A stretch of DNA of 64,000 nucleotides, from positions 1,186,079,413-1,186,143,412 of the forward strand of contig NC_064615.1 in the NCBI RefSeq assembly GCF_023898315.1, in the 5' to 3' direction. Each line of letters starts with the position of its first letter. Within the stretch, counting starts at the first letter, position 1. The notes beneath the pieces were generated by a model, which saw nothing but the letters and a program-made list of their open reading frames with translations, ran no database searches and was not told the origin of the DNA. This document shows, in pieces, positions 9,481-20,085 of the stretch. Position numbers and translations under genes: made by a program. Source of the stretch: Schistocerca nitens (taxonomy: Eukaryota; Arthropoda; Insecta; Orthoptera; Acrididae).

Positions 9481-11750
9481 GTTATAAGGGCATATTTGAT
9501 AAGCCACTGCTTGACTCACTTTTTAAAAGTATCCGCTGTCAATATCTTAAGTTCATTTGGTAACAAGTTATCAAAAACAGCTCCTTTGACATAGGTGCTT
9601 TTCGCTGTTAAAGTTAATCTTCTGTTAACCGTATGAAAATCGTTTCCATTCCTTGTTTCATAGTTATGAATATCCATGTTTCTTTTTGTAAACTTAGTGT
9701 CTTCTTTCACTAGCATTATAGTTTCTAGTATATACATGTCACAAACTGTGAGAATATTGTGTCTAATGAATAGGGGTTTGCAAAAAATTCCTGGTTTTAC
9801 TTTTGCTATGATCCTCGAGGCTCGTTTGTGCAGTATGAAAACTCTTTTCATATTAGTTTAGCGTGTCCCATCCCACGTACTATTCCATAAGACAAGAAAG
9901 GATACACTAATCCATAATATACAGTCCTTAGGGTTTCAGAATTAAGATATAGTGATAATCTTCTTAATACATACAGACTTGTTGTTAGGTTTTTACAGAC
10001 ATAATCAGCTTCCTGTGTCCATGAAAGTCGGTTATCTATGAACAAACCCAAGAATTTACAATCTGTACAGGTTTTCGGTAGAATTTCATCAATCACAGTA
10101 TTTTTTCTGTGTGGACCACTTGATTTAAAATGAATAACATTAGTTTTTATGTTTACTTTTAGGTTCTCTCTTTCAAAGTGAACTCTTGCCTTTTCAGTAA
10201 AGTTATGTATTTCTTCAACTACGCTGGGCTCAATGTCTGCATAGCAGACACCAGATGTATCGTCTGTATACACAGTGATCAATTGCTTATTGTCAAGAGA
10301 TCTTGGGAAACCATTTACATAGCATATGAATAGAAATGGACCTAAAATCGAGCCCTGAGGAACACCAAAATGTATATTTCTTATACTTGACCTTTTCCTC
10401 TCCAATATTTCTCCATTAGAGTACATAATCTCTGAGCACTGTTGTCTACCCTCTAAATACGCATCTATCAATTGCATGAGTTTTCCAGTGACATCACTCT
10501 TGGCAATTTTTGATAAGGGCACATCATGACGTACTTTATCAAAAGCCATTTGAGAGGCCCAGGAATACTCCTGCTGCTTGGGATTTTTCATTTATTTTTT
10601 CAAGTACATTATGGACAAATTGTACTGCTGCTGATGTGGTACTTCGACCTCTTCTGAAACCATGTTGGAAATCACTTTATATGTCAGTGTTGTTGTAATG
10701 TTCCGAGATTCTTTTTTTAATGTTATTTTCTCTATCAGTTTGATGAAAGTTGAGATTAGGGCAATGGGTCTGTAGCTCTATACATGCTTTATTTCCCCAT
10801 TTTTGTGTATTGGTTTCACTACCTACAGTTTCAACTTGTCAGGAAACACACCGTCTTCGAGAAGACAGTTTATTAGATGAGCTAGTGGTTTCATTAGTTC
10901 ACTTTTGCTTTTCTTCAATAGATATGGAGAAATTTCATCTAATCCTGCTGATTATTTGTTTCTGTGGTTATCAATAAGCTGCAAAATGTCATATGTGCTT
11001 ACTGCGGCTAGTGTACTGCAGTTCTGTTTGTTACAGAACTCAAATGAGTGCTGTATATCCTGTTTCATAGAGACCTCATCTTCAACAGTATCTGTGAAGT
11101 AACTATTAAAAATATTGCTGACTAGAAGAGTATCAGAGATATCTTCATTATTCACAGTTCATTGCACATTATTAATTTTAGTTTCTGTATCAGTAATTGA
11201 TTTTATTTACAATTGACCAGCAAATCTTTGAAATGTTATCTGGATATCATATCTGGTGGCTGATTCTTTTTGATTTTAATCTCCTGACTTTTTTGTGGTA
11301 CCTGGTACTGCTTGTAGAGTTCTTTATGGAACTCTGAATTAGTCAGTCTGTATCAGCTGTCTTCCATTTTTTCTTCTAGATCTTTTCTTTTAAAATCTGC
11401 TGGTGCAGGTTTTGATTTTGAAGGTTGATTTTTCTGGACACACACTTTTTATAAAGTCATGGCTCTATTTATGTGCTCCATCATAATTCCTGCGAACCCA
11501 GTGGTAGTCATAACTGATTCCCATGATTCCTGGCCAAAACTATGTCTTAGTGTTAGTGTAGCAATGTTGTTTGCAGATAATATTCGCCTGTTCTCATACA
11601 TTTTTCGTGGTTTGAATTTGGTATTACGTTTTAGCACTAGTGTTTGGCCTAAATGATCTCAGAGGTGACCATTTATTGGTTGAAGGCTTCTTGACTGTAA
11701 AAGAGACTGTTATTATTTCTATGTACAAGTGGTAACAAATGTTTAATTGG
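9480..11750 (-). mobile_element. Jockey/CR1-like LINE, reverse transcriptase region
   Basis: Coding order on the minus strand: linker with MYENRRILSANNIATLTLR and SFGQESWESV (11449-11637), the DISDTLLVSNIFNSYFTD block (10952-11155), the reverse transcriptase core (9848-10591), and the C-terminal block (9516-9851). The element lacks the upstream endonuclease and has several frameshifts. The 16.7-18.3 kb fragment carries the endonuclease part of what looks like the same family, which suggests one old copy broken up or two fragments. Confidence 0.8.
9848..10591 (-). pseudogene. LINE reverse transcriptase core
   Basis: 247 codons open. Near residue 16 MAFDKVRHDVPLSKI is the block A region (usual FDTVDH). 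Near 78 HFGVPQGSILGPFLF is the RT B block. Near 106 ITVYTDDTSG is the catalytic C block, with YTDD where YADD is usual. Then KVNIKTNVIHF, KFLGLFIDNRLSW and the thumb ...LYVLRRLSLYLNSETLRTVYYGLVYPFLSYGI. These are the motifs in order for a Jockey/CR1-like RT. The block A aspartate pair is altered and the frame shifts at both ends, so it is not active. It would have synthesised cDNA at the nicked target. Confidence 0.85.
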
Positions 11751-12004
11751 ACTTCATGAAGAAAAAATCTGCAGGTGTGACTTGCAGTTAATTAAGTATT
11801 TAAATGACACAATGCTATGATCATACAGTCATTCCATCTTCAAACAATGTGAGCACAATATCCTGATACATGCATCTGGAATATAACAACTCATAAACAC
11901 ATTACAATATATTAATGACATTTAGAAGGAGTAGTGCAGTAATTACTAAGCACCATGTAATTAAAAAGATAGTAATTATTATTCACAGAAATCTATATAA
12001 CTTA
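11751..12004. other. unassigned sequence
   Basis: Nothing recognisable. AT-rich, no frame. Confidence 0.4.
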
Positions 12005-12768
12005 CAGGGACCACACCCTGCCTATCTAACCCATGTTAATTTAGGGAATTTTTTGGCCAATTTCTGAAAAAACTATTTGATGCAGGACATTAATATTTTT
12101 ACTGTATGTTACATGATGCTAATAGTCAACTGTACTAAAATCTACTTTATCCATTTTATAGTTTTTAAGAAATACTTTTTTAAATTTATTAACAAAAAAT
12201 ATTAAGTTTTTTCTGCAGAAAATATTTTTTTTTGTGAACTTCCTAATGGGGGGGATATTAATGAATGTAGTTACACAGCTGGCTTTTTATGTTATGCAGA
12301 GTCTCTGAAAATTTCATTCATTTATCTATGATAGTTTCTGATATAATTGGGCATATGTACTGAAAATTTCAGTTTGCGGGAAATTGACTTTAAAAAAAAA
12401 AATTTTTGAAATTTATTACTTACAGTTAATTAAAACTGTCCTGCTGCATATGATGGCACTTCTTTGGCCTCTAGCAGGTCTTTCAGCTTCTTTTTCACCT
12501 TCCTGGATGTTTGTCTTGCTTTCTTGGCCATATTAGATGCAGACCTGTCTGCATCGGCTATCCTCATTTTATCGCAATGGTGCAGCCCAGAGATTATATT
12601 TTCTCCAGGATTAATTCCCAGCCTTTTCAGTATCCAACACTTTCCAATATTACCACAATTGAATGTAGGATTCACCATTTTATCATGATGAACCATTTCC
12701 AAATTTTTAAAGGGAAGAGATTTCCCCAAGTACATTTTAAATATTCTCCTCGAGGAACGTCGGCTTAA
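12005..12768 (-). mobile_element. 3' end of a DNA transposon with transposase C-terminus
   Basis: The minus strand has a transposase-like C-terminal frame (12768-12430) followed by about 420 bp of AT-rich non-coding sequence ending near CAGGGACCACACCCTGCC at 12005-12022, which could be a terminal repeat. The element is cut at 12768, where the RTE-like LINE 3' end with its GTT-rich tail begins. No opposing terminal repeat is present. Confidence 0.45.
12430..12768 (-). pseudogene. transposase-like C-terminal fragment (possibly Mutator-like)
   Basis: About 112 residues, from FKMYLGKSLPFKNLEMVHHD through PTFNCGNIGKCWILKRLGI, NPGENIISGLHHCDKMRIAD and a basic helix rich in K and R (KKARQTSRKVKKKLKDLLEA), ending SYAAGQF. 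This layout, a short C-terminal segment with ....PG.....GL...D..RI..A and then a basic tail, recalls the C-terminus of arthropod Mutator-like transposases. That placement is from memory and not certain. The frame is clean but has no start of its own; the preceding residues in the same open frame belong to the LINE tail. Confidence 0.4.
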
Positions 12769-12975
12769 TTGTTGTTGTTGCTCTTGTTGGGGTCTTCTGT
12801 CCTGAGACTGGTTTGATGCAGCTCTCCATTCTACTCTATCCTGTGCAAGCTTCTTAATCTCCCAGTACTTACTGCAACCTACATCCTTCTGAATCTGCTT
12901 AGTGTATTCATCTCTTGGTCTCCCTCTAAGATTTTTACCCTCCACACTGCCCTCCAGTGCTAAATTTGTGATCCC

Positions 12976-13990
12976 TTAATGCCTCAGAACATGTCCTACC
13001 AATCGGTCCCTTCTACTTGTCAAGTAGTGCCACAAAATCCTCTTCTCCCCCATTCTATTCAATACCTCCTCATTAGTTACGTGATCTACCCATCTAATCT
13101 TCAGCATTCTTCTGTAGCACCACATATCAAAAGCTTCTATTCTCTTCTTGTCCAAACTATTTATCGTCCATGTTTCACTTCCATACATGGCTACACTCCA
13201 TACAAATACTTTCAGAAACGACTTCCTGACACTTAAATCTATACTCGATGTTAACAAATTTCTCTTCTTCAGAAACGCTTTCCTTGCTGTAGCCAGTCTT
13301 AATTTTATATCCTCTCTACTCCAACCATCATCAGTTATTTTGCTCTCCAAATAGCAAAACTCATCTACCACTTTATGTGTCTCATTTCCTAATCTAATAC
13401 CCTCAACATCACCCGACTTAATTTGACTACATTCCATTATCCTCGTTTTGCTTTTGTTGATGTTCATCTTATATCCTCCTTTCAAGACACTGTCCATTCC
13501 ATTCAACTGCTCTTCCAAGTCCTTTGCTGTCTCTGACAGAATTACAATGTCATCGGCGAACCTCAAAGTTTTTATTTCTTCTCCATGGATTTTAATACCT
13601 ACTCCGAACTTTTCTTTTGTTTCCTTCACTGCTTACTCAATATACAGATTGAATAACATCAGGGGATAAGCTACAACCCTGTCTCACTCCCTTCCCAACC
13701 ACTGCTTCCCTTTCATGTCCCTCAACTCTTATAACTGCCATCTGGTTTCTGTACAAATTGTAAATAGCCTTTTGCTCCCTGTATTTTACCCCTGCCACCT
13801 TCAGAATTTGAAAGAGAGTATTCCAGTTAACATTGTCAAAAGCTTTCTCTAAGTCTACAAATGCTAGAAACGTAGGTTTGCCTTTCCTTAATCTATCTTC
13901 TAAGATAAGTCCTAGGGCCAGTATTGCCTCGAATGTTCCAACATCTCTATGGAATACAAACTGATCTTCCCTGAGGACAGATTCTACCAA
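12976..13990 (-). pseudogene. RTE-like LINE reverse transcriptase
   Basis: The first block (13637-13990) has LREDQFVFHRDVGTFEAIL, then FLAFVDLEKAFDNVNWNTLF (RT block A with the F-x-D-x-x-x-AFD motif), and VVGKGVRQGCSLSPDVI (block B). A frame change follows. The second block (12976-13629) opens with IKIHGEEIKTLRFADDIVIL (FADD catalytic motif, block C), then MNINKSKTRIM and FCYLESKITDDG, and the C-terminal region SVAMYGSETWTINSLDKKRI, MWCYRRMLKIRWVDH and RDRLVGHVLRH. All catalytic aspartates are kept, but a frameshift separates blocks B and C. Motif set and length fit the RTE clade. Confidence 0.9.
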
Positions 13991-14054
13991 TTTTCATTTG
14001 TCTGTAAATAATTTGTGTTAGTATTTTGTAGCTGTGACTTATTAAACTGATAGC

Positions 14055-14645
14055 TCAGTAATTTTCACACTTGTCAAGGTCTGCTTTCTTTGAGATTGGA
14101 ATTATGATATTCTTCATACAGTTTGAGGGTATTTCACCTGTCTCATATATCTTGCTCACCAGATGGTTGAGTTTTGTCAATATTTCTAATGGAATGTTCT
14201 CTACTCCCAGGGCCTTGTTTTGACTTAGGTGCTCTGTCAAATTCTACACACAATATCATATAACCCATTTCATCTTCACTTACGTCCTCTTCAATTTCCA
14301 AAATATTTCCCTCAAGTACATCATCCTTGTATAGACCCACTATATAATCTTTCCACCTTTCTGCTTTCCCTTCTGTGCTTAGAACTGGTTTCCCATCTGA
14401 GCTCTTGATAGCCCAGTGATATATGCCTATACATCCTCGCATTTGTCCTCTAGCCATCCACGCTTAGCCATTTTACACTTCCTGTCAATCTCATTTTTGA
14501 GATGTTTGTATTCCTTTTCGCCTGTTTCATTTACTGCATTTTTATATTTTCTCCTTTCATCAATTAAAATCAATATCTCTTCTGTTACCCAAGGATTTCT
14601 ACTAGCCCTCGCCTTTTTACCTACTTCATCATCTGTTGCTTTCAC
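14055..14645 (-). pseudogene. RTE-like LINE linker between endonuclease and RT
   Basis: Pieces in order: KARASRNPWVTEEILILIDE (14427-14645), a block with YHWAIKSSDGKPVLSTEGKAERW (14143-14457), and ALGVENIPLEILTKL followed by IYETGEIPSNCMKNIIIPIS (14055-14240). This is the N-terminal RT region where ...PKK.....C.NYR.I normally follows. It has three frames and at least two indels. It joins the endonuclease and RT entries of the same element. Confidence 0.8.
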
Positions 14646-14765
14646 TGTTTCATCTCTCTAAGCTACCCATTCTTTAATCTTCATCAATCTCTTGATCATC
14701 TGCGTAGCTAGTTGTCATATAAACTTATACTACCTTGGTATGCGTGGGCTTCATGTCTATCTTGG

Positions 14766-15146
14766 CTACAATAATGCGTTAACTACGCTTTCATAGTAGC
14801 TTATCCGCATTCCTATTTTCCTATTCATTATTAAACCTACTCCCGCATTACCCCTATTTGATTTTGTATTTATAACCCTGTATTCACCTGACCAAAAGTC
14901 TTGTTCCTCCTGCCACCGAACTTCACTAATTCCCACTATACCTAGCTTTAACCTATTCATTTCCCTTTCTAAATTTTCTAACCGACCTGCCCGATTAAGG
15001 GATCTGACATTCCACACTCCGATCCGTAGAATGCCAGTTTTCTTTCTCCTGATAACAATGTCCTCCTGAGTAGTCCCCACCCAGAGATCCGAATGGGGGA
15101 CTATTTTACGTCCGAAATATTTTACCCAAGAGGACGCCTCCTTCAT
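14766..15146 (-). pseudogene. RTE-like LINE endonuclease N-terminal part
   Basis: 126 codons starting with MKEASSWVKYFGRKIVPHSD, then ILRIGVWNVRSLNRAGRLEN and ISEVRWQEEQDFWSGEYRVI. It is the counterpart of 150-758 with small differences. The frame breaks after MRISYYESV. The following bases on the minus strand, to about 14690, still match the YMPTS region in another frame. The catalytic D-x-N block is not readable here, so part of the domain has been lost or rearranged between 14690 and 14650. Confidence 0.85.
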
Positions 15147-15470
15147 TTAACCATACAGTAAAGCTGCATGCCCTCGGGAAAAATTACAGCTGTAGTTTCC
15201 CCTCGCTTTCAGCCGTTTGCAGTACCAGCACAGCAAGGCCGTTTTGGTTAGTGTTACAAGGCCAGATCAGTCAATCATCCAGACTGTTGCCCCTGCAACT
15301 ACTGAAAAGGCTGCTGCCCCTCTTCAGGAGCCACACATTTGTCTGACCTCTCAACAGATAGCACTCTGTTGTGGTTGCCCCTACAGTACTGCTATCTGTA
15401 TCACTGAGGCACGCAAGCCCCCCCTCCAATGGCAAGGTCCTCGGTTCATGGGGGAGGGGTGAGGGTGGCG

Positions 15471-16690
15471 GTGGGAGTGGGGGGGGGAGACATAAACAGA
15501 TAGCTCACAGGAAGGGGGCTCAGCTCACCACCAAGCCTGTGTGCAGCGACGTCAAGCACATTTGGCTTGACATCTCATTGACTGGGGTAGGACTGTCTGC
15601 AGTGATGAGTCCTGTTTCGAACCGAGTCCCGACCTTCAGGGAAGATGCGTCTGGAGATACCCCACTCAGTGGTGGGATACCAACCTGTTACCCACCATAC
15701 AGCCCGACAACCTGGAATGATGGTCTGGGTTGCCATTAATTTAATAGTGGGATCCCTTTGGTTGTAATCCACGGTACCATTACAGAACATCGGTACATCG
15801 ATGACATTGTACACCCCATTTGGTTGCCCCTCATAGAAAGCAATCCTGGGTTTGGCACGATAATGCCTGCCCACACACAGCAAGAGTTTCTACTGCTTGT
15901 CTTCGTGCCTGCCAAACCTTACCTTGGACAGAACAGTCGCCAGATTTCTCCCAGATTGAAAACATTTGGAGCATTATAGGCAGGACCCTCCAACAGCTCA
16001 GGATTTTGACAATCTAACTTTTGTAAACCCTAATTACCAGTTCTGTAAAGGTCTCGTCACTACTGGTGTGGTGACTGAGTTGCCACTGTTGTTACAGTGG
16101 ACTAAGTTTGTGAGTTCGTGAAACAGCTTCTGGTGCAGTTCACCGCTAAGATCATTTCTCCCTGCCAACGTTACACAGGTATGCCCCGAGGTCAGGCAAC
16201 AGGATAGGAGAACGAAGGTTCTACAACACTTAGTAACAAACACAACACTTAGTAACAAAGTAACACAAATGAATTAAAAAGGTTTACTTACCTTTGTGAC
16301 TTTTTGAATACCGAAGTCTGCAACGCAGCACGTAATATAACACAAAAAAGGCTCTCAATGGCTAAGTGCAAATCGTGGTGCTTTTGTCCTGGCTGTCTTG
16401 TCTGGGCAACACAGCACTACCATGCAATTGTACAGAATCTGGCATGATATCCTTCAGGGGGACATATCCAGCAATGCTACCAATCAATGCGAGCCAAATA
16501 ACTGCTTACCTAAGGGACAGAGGTGGTCCAATGCATTATCAACTTGTTCAATTTGTGAAACACTTCCTCTTGAATAAATCGTACAGTTTTTCTGAAATTG
16601 TAAACGTTTGTCTGTACATGTACATCACGTGTACCAATTTCCGTACCATTTGCATAATCCCTTTCTGGTGCGCCTTGTTTTTGTCTTAGT
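15471..16690 (+). mobile_element. decayed Tc1-like transposon with an internal insertion
   Basis: A second Tc1 family. Fragment 1 (about 15510-16020) corresponds to the catalytic domain and fragment 2 (about 16428-16690) to the C-terminus and 3' end, which closes with CGCCTTGTTTTTGTCTTAGTA. The left end is missing next to the LINE 5' end. About 400 bp at 16021-16427 separate the two fragments and have no recognised content; they include the short tandem repeat AACACTTAGTAACAAA near 16229-16258. Confidence 0.6.
15510..16660 (+). pseudogene. Tc1-like transposase, heavily decayed
   Basis: Readable pieces: WNDGLGCH (MVWGxI region) near 15712-15735; WHDNACPHTARVSTACLRAC near 15850-15910, which carries the second aspartate in the (Q/H)DNA.PH motif; and EQSPDFSQIENIWSIIGRTL near 15930-15990, matching WPA.SPDLSPIEH.WD..GR. 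After the 400-bp interruption, WHDILQGDIS near 16440 matches W..IPQE.I at the C-terminus. The conserved residues lie in different frames and stops intervene. Family and order are secure, function is lost. Confidence 0.65.
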
Positions 16691-18300
16691 ATTTCATAAA
16701 AGACTTTAATATGGGAACAAGTCTTTAGTGCTCTATTGGAAACACCATCTAATCCACACGAGCTTTTTTTCAGAGAATATGTAATTTTCTTAAATTCAGA
16801 ACTAATCGATGAGACATTCGTACAACTTAATTTTGTGTGAGTTGCTTCTTCAACATACTGCTTTCATTTTTCTCTTTAACTTATCCCTATATCTTCTATT
16901 ACATTTAAGAAATTCGTATTAAAGGTACCTAACAATGGCAAATCCAGGATGGAAAATATTACGAGAAGGACAGACTGCTAATCACCATATAGCAGAGACG
17001 CTGAGTTGCAGATGGGCACAACAAAAAGCCTGTCAAACAAGTACGCTGTTTTGCATATGCGTGTACATTTTGTCTAATTCTGATTAAGACCTTTTTGGCC
17101 AAAAGCTTACTTGTTTGAAAACCTTTTTGTCATGCCTGTCTGCTACTCCGCAACTCCACTATATGGTGAGTAATAATCTATGCTTCTCAGATTAAAGGTA
17201 CCAGTCACATATGATTCTTTCTAGCTCTTTAATTTAAATCAATAAAAATGTTATCCTGTCTTGTGGTCCACTGTCCTGACTCTCATTTCACTATATTCCA
17301 TAAGACTAAGACTGTTGTTGGACTACAGATTTCTGTCATAATACACATGTTCTTTTATTTTTTTCATACTTTTTCTTAGTAATTTTGAGTCGTTTTTGTT
17401 GTGTGCAGCTGTTACAGGATCTATCCTTGTTCTTGCCAGCACATACATGTCCCTTTTCCTTTTGCAACTTACTTTAATCTCTCTAGGCAGCAATGGGTTT
17501 TTAAATGACTGTTTAAGGTTTTCTCTATTAGATTATGCATAAAGACGTTTTCAGATAATGATATCAATTTATCACGGAATAGCTTAAATTTTGTCAGCAT
17601 TTGGTTCCTCTAGATTTCATCCCATGACATTTCTCATAAACAATTCTTAAAAAAGTTTATCCTACCGTCATTAACTGTTCTGACTTTCACTGAGGAGTAT
17701 CTATACTATAAGGCACTATTTTATTTATCCTAACTCACTATGCATCATGATTAGAGATGGTATTTGTTACTGGGTATACAGTTACTTTCTTGCTTTGAAC
17801 TTCACTGAAGAAAGTGTTATCAATTACAGCCCTACTGTCTTTATCCACCTGCATTGGGCAATTAATTGCTAAAATCAAATTGTATTACCCAAATAAGGAT
17901 TTTAGATCATTTTTTTCTATGAAGGTCCTGTAGGAAATCTACACTGAAATCGCTACAGACTATTAACTGCTTGTTGCTCTCTGAAAGATAATGTAATATG
18001 GAATATGTATGTCTCATAAACAGTTCACAATTTACCATTGCTGACCTGTATTCAATTACAATTTCAAGTGAACTATTTTTCAGTATTAATTCAAAAGCAT
18101 ACACTTCAGCATGTTGATCTATACAAAATCTACATGTTTAAACAGCTCACAGTAAATTTGAGTACTCTACGTGCAATTTGGATTACACAAGTGTGTGTGT
18201 GTTTCCTTCACCAATTTTTTTGAACATTTCCTCACACTGAATGACATATTCTTGAGATTTTGTAGATTGTGTGGAATACATCAGGAACAGATCTTTCACT
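16691..18300 (-). mobile_element. Jockey/CR1-like LINE, endonuclease and linker region
   Basis: On the minus strand near 17907-18104 the frame YAFELILKNSSLEIVIEYRS ... SNKQLIVCSDFSVDFLQD matches the EN block (KQLIICGDFN.DFL); the motif GDFN is read here as SDFS. At the other end, near 16700-16790, SLKKSSCGLDGVSNRALKTC matches the N-terminal RT block (SSG.D.I....LK). Sequence between is linker with stops. The element stops at 16690, where the Tc1 3' end begins, and it is interrupted by the palindrome at 16930-17190. Confidence 0.65.
16930..17190. mobile_element. 261-bp palindromic element derived from a Penelope-like 3' end
   Basis: ATTAAAGGTACC occurs at 16918-16929 and again at 17191-17202, an exact 12-bp target duplication. 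Between them are two inverted copies of one sequence: the left arm begins with AATCCAGGATGGAA and reads inward as CACCATATAGCAGAGACGCT...GGGCACAACAAAAAG, and the right arm ends with CTCCACTATATGGTGAGTA. The same terminal sequence bounds the large PLE pair at 22043-27655 and the pair at 58228-60280. No coding sequence. Confidence 0.85.
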
Positions 18301-18690
18301 GCAGTCTTTATTAAGCCTGAGGTTATCTTTATCTTGTGGGTAAGTCAGGTGCTGATGCTCATCAATCATGTCAAATGTAGTGTCGATGTTTTGTGGAATT
18401 ATGTCCAATTCTTGTCGACCTTAACAACATTTGTTGCTGATGGAAGCATGACCATGATAAAATTCTGTTAACTGTGTAAAGTGTTTTACAAAGGCGATTC
18501 ATTACCAAGTGGTACTATCGGTATGTCAAGTCTTTACAAAATTCATTAAAATGAATTTTTGAAACAGTTTCTTTAAATGCTTACTGGAAACAAACTACTT
18601 GACCAATTTATAAGCTCCAATTATTTTAACAACAACAAATTTTAATTAGTTTACTCATGCTGAGCTCAAAGGGGCAATGCGTAGTATTTA
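18301..18690. other. unassigned AT-rich sequence
   Basis: No supported feature. It may be continuing LINE endonuclease sequence too decayed to read. Confidence 0.35.
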
Positions 18691-18699
18691 CTTAAGAGA

Positions 18700-19160
18700 A
18701 GAACAACTTCTTAGCTGAGATCACTATACAAAACATTATTGTAGATAACCGGTTTCGGTAAAACTAAGTTATCTTCTTCAGATCTGTAATAAAATTACAA
18801 GGCGTGCTACAAACTGTTCCTCAAATAATGGAGCATTAACCGATAGATAAACCAAATGACAACAGACCTTCACAAAGGCCATTACAAACACCTTGTGCCA
18901 GCTACACACAAAATCTTTCCATTGAATTTCCAGGTATATAAACGTGGAATGAGTAATGCGATGGCATATTGAAATTAAAATTACTTTGTACATCACAGTT
19001 CGCCAAAACATCATTCCCATAATACAATGCATCATGCTTCACAAGACTAAATGTCAATAGCCAGTGCACGAGACGAACTGACCACAAGCACAACAAGCAT
19101 CACTGCAGCATATAGAATCTAACAGAAAAATTCAAATACGTAATTTAAAAACATCCATGC
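18700..19160 (-). repeat. dispersed repeat, inverted partner of 30720-31260
   Basis: The reverse complement of this stretch aligns with 30720-31260 over most of its length. Shared blocks are ATTACAGATCTGAAGAAGAT, AACTTAGTTTT, CCATTTGGT-type sequence, AAATTCAATG(G/A)AAAGATTTT, and TATATACCTGGAAATTCAAT. The outer end, AGAAGATAACTTAGTTTTACC then GAAACCGGTTATC, resembles a PLE-type terminal hairpin. No coding capacity. Confidence 0.75.
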
Positions 19161-19616
19161 TTCTGAAATGTTTATAAAATATTTTTGATGATTTTTTCAT
19201 GACAGAAACCCTATACACCATATGTAAAATACTTGCGTTATATCATTACAAAACAGCAGCACATTTTTTATTTTTTGACATTATCGCTAACATAGTTAAA
19301 ACAGAAAAATAAAATTTTTTAAAACTTATTATAAAAAACACAAGTAAGCTAGTGCGTTAAAAATTATTTTTGTAAATTATTAAAATCAAAATACAGCAGT
19401 GTTCAGCTCAATATCTGAAGCTAGCACAGCCAGTCTGAAAGTTATACCATTATAGAGCAATGTATCATATCAAGTGCACAAAATAAATAAATAAATAAAT
19501 TAATTAATTAAATTAAATAAAAAAATTGGCAATATGATAGCTTATATCATGGCCATGAATATTATGTAGGATATCAGCAGAAAACCATCAAAAATAATTA
19601 CAGTACGCATATGAGA
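19161..19616. other. AT-rich sequence with a simple (AAAT)n tract
   Basis: No gene. A TAAA/TTAA simple repeat lies at about 19484-19530. Confidence 0.6.
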
Positions 19617-20085
19617 TTGAGTACATGAACGTATGTAGCCAAAGAATACTGAACATGAGAAACTAAAATGCAATTCTGATTCACAAACCTAAGAAAGATC
19701 ATTCATTGCATTATATAAATATGAGTTACAGACTAATATATAACTTAATCTATCTTCATACTTCTACCTATAAAAGGCTATCCAATGTGGATGGAAGCTT
19801 GTATAACCCATAGGATTCACCACAAATGCGGAAAAAGTGAAAATAATTGTTAAAGAATGCTTAGAGGCTTCCTTTACTAAATCGTTCTATTACATCACAG
19901 TAGCTCGAGGTCTACGTACAGTATCATACAGTTGAAAGTACCGAAGAACTAACCACACTAGATACCTAGCACTTGTATGGATCAAGTAATACCATTTTTT
20001 ATATAAAGAGTAGAAGGCCATTATCAGACACAGAAGACTCTGAGCTACAATAGTGTGTATATGGTGTTCTTCTGTATACCTTTTA

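Larger units (their letters stand above)
12769..15470 (-). mobile_element. RTE-like LINE, nearly full length
   Basis: The 5' UTR lies at about 15470-15147, nearly identical to 1064-759, with the endonuclease start at 15146. The 3' end is at about 12769 and carries the tail CAACAACAACAA preceded by GAGAGCTGCATCAAACCAGT on the minus strand. That 3' motif recurs, diverged, at 39045 (plus) and 41490 (minus), so it marks the 3' end of the family. Coding blocks are in order but separated by frameshifts and stops. Length is about 2.7 kb, consistent with a single-ORF RTE-type LINE. Confidence 0.9.
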
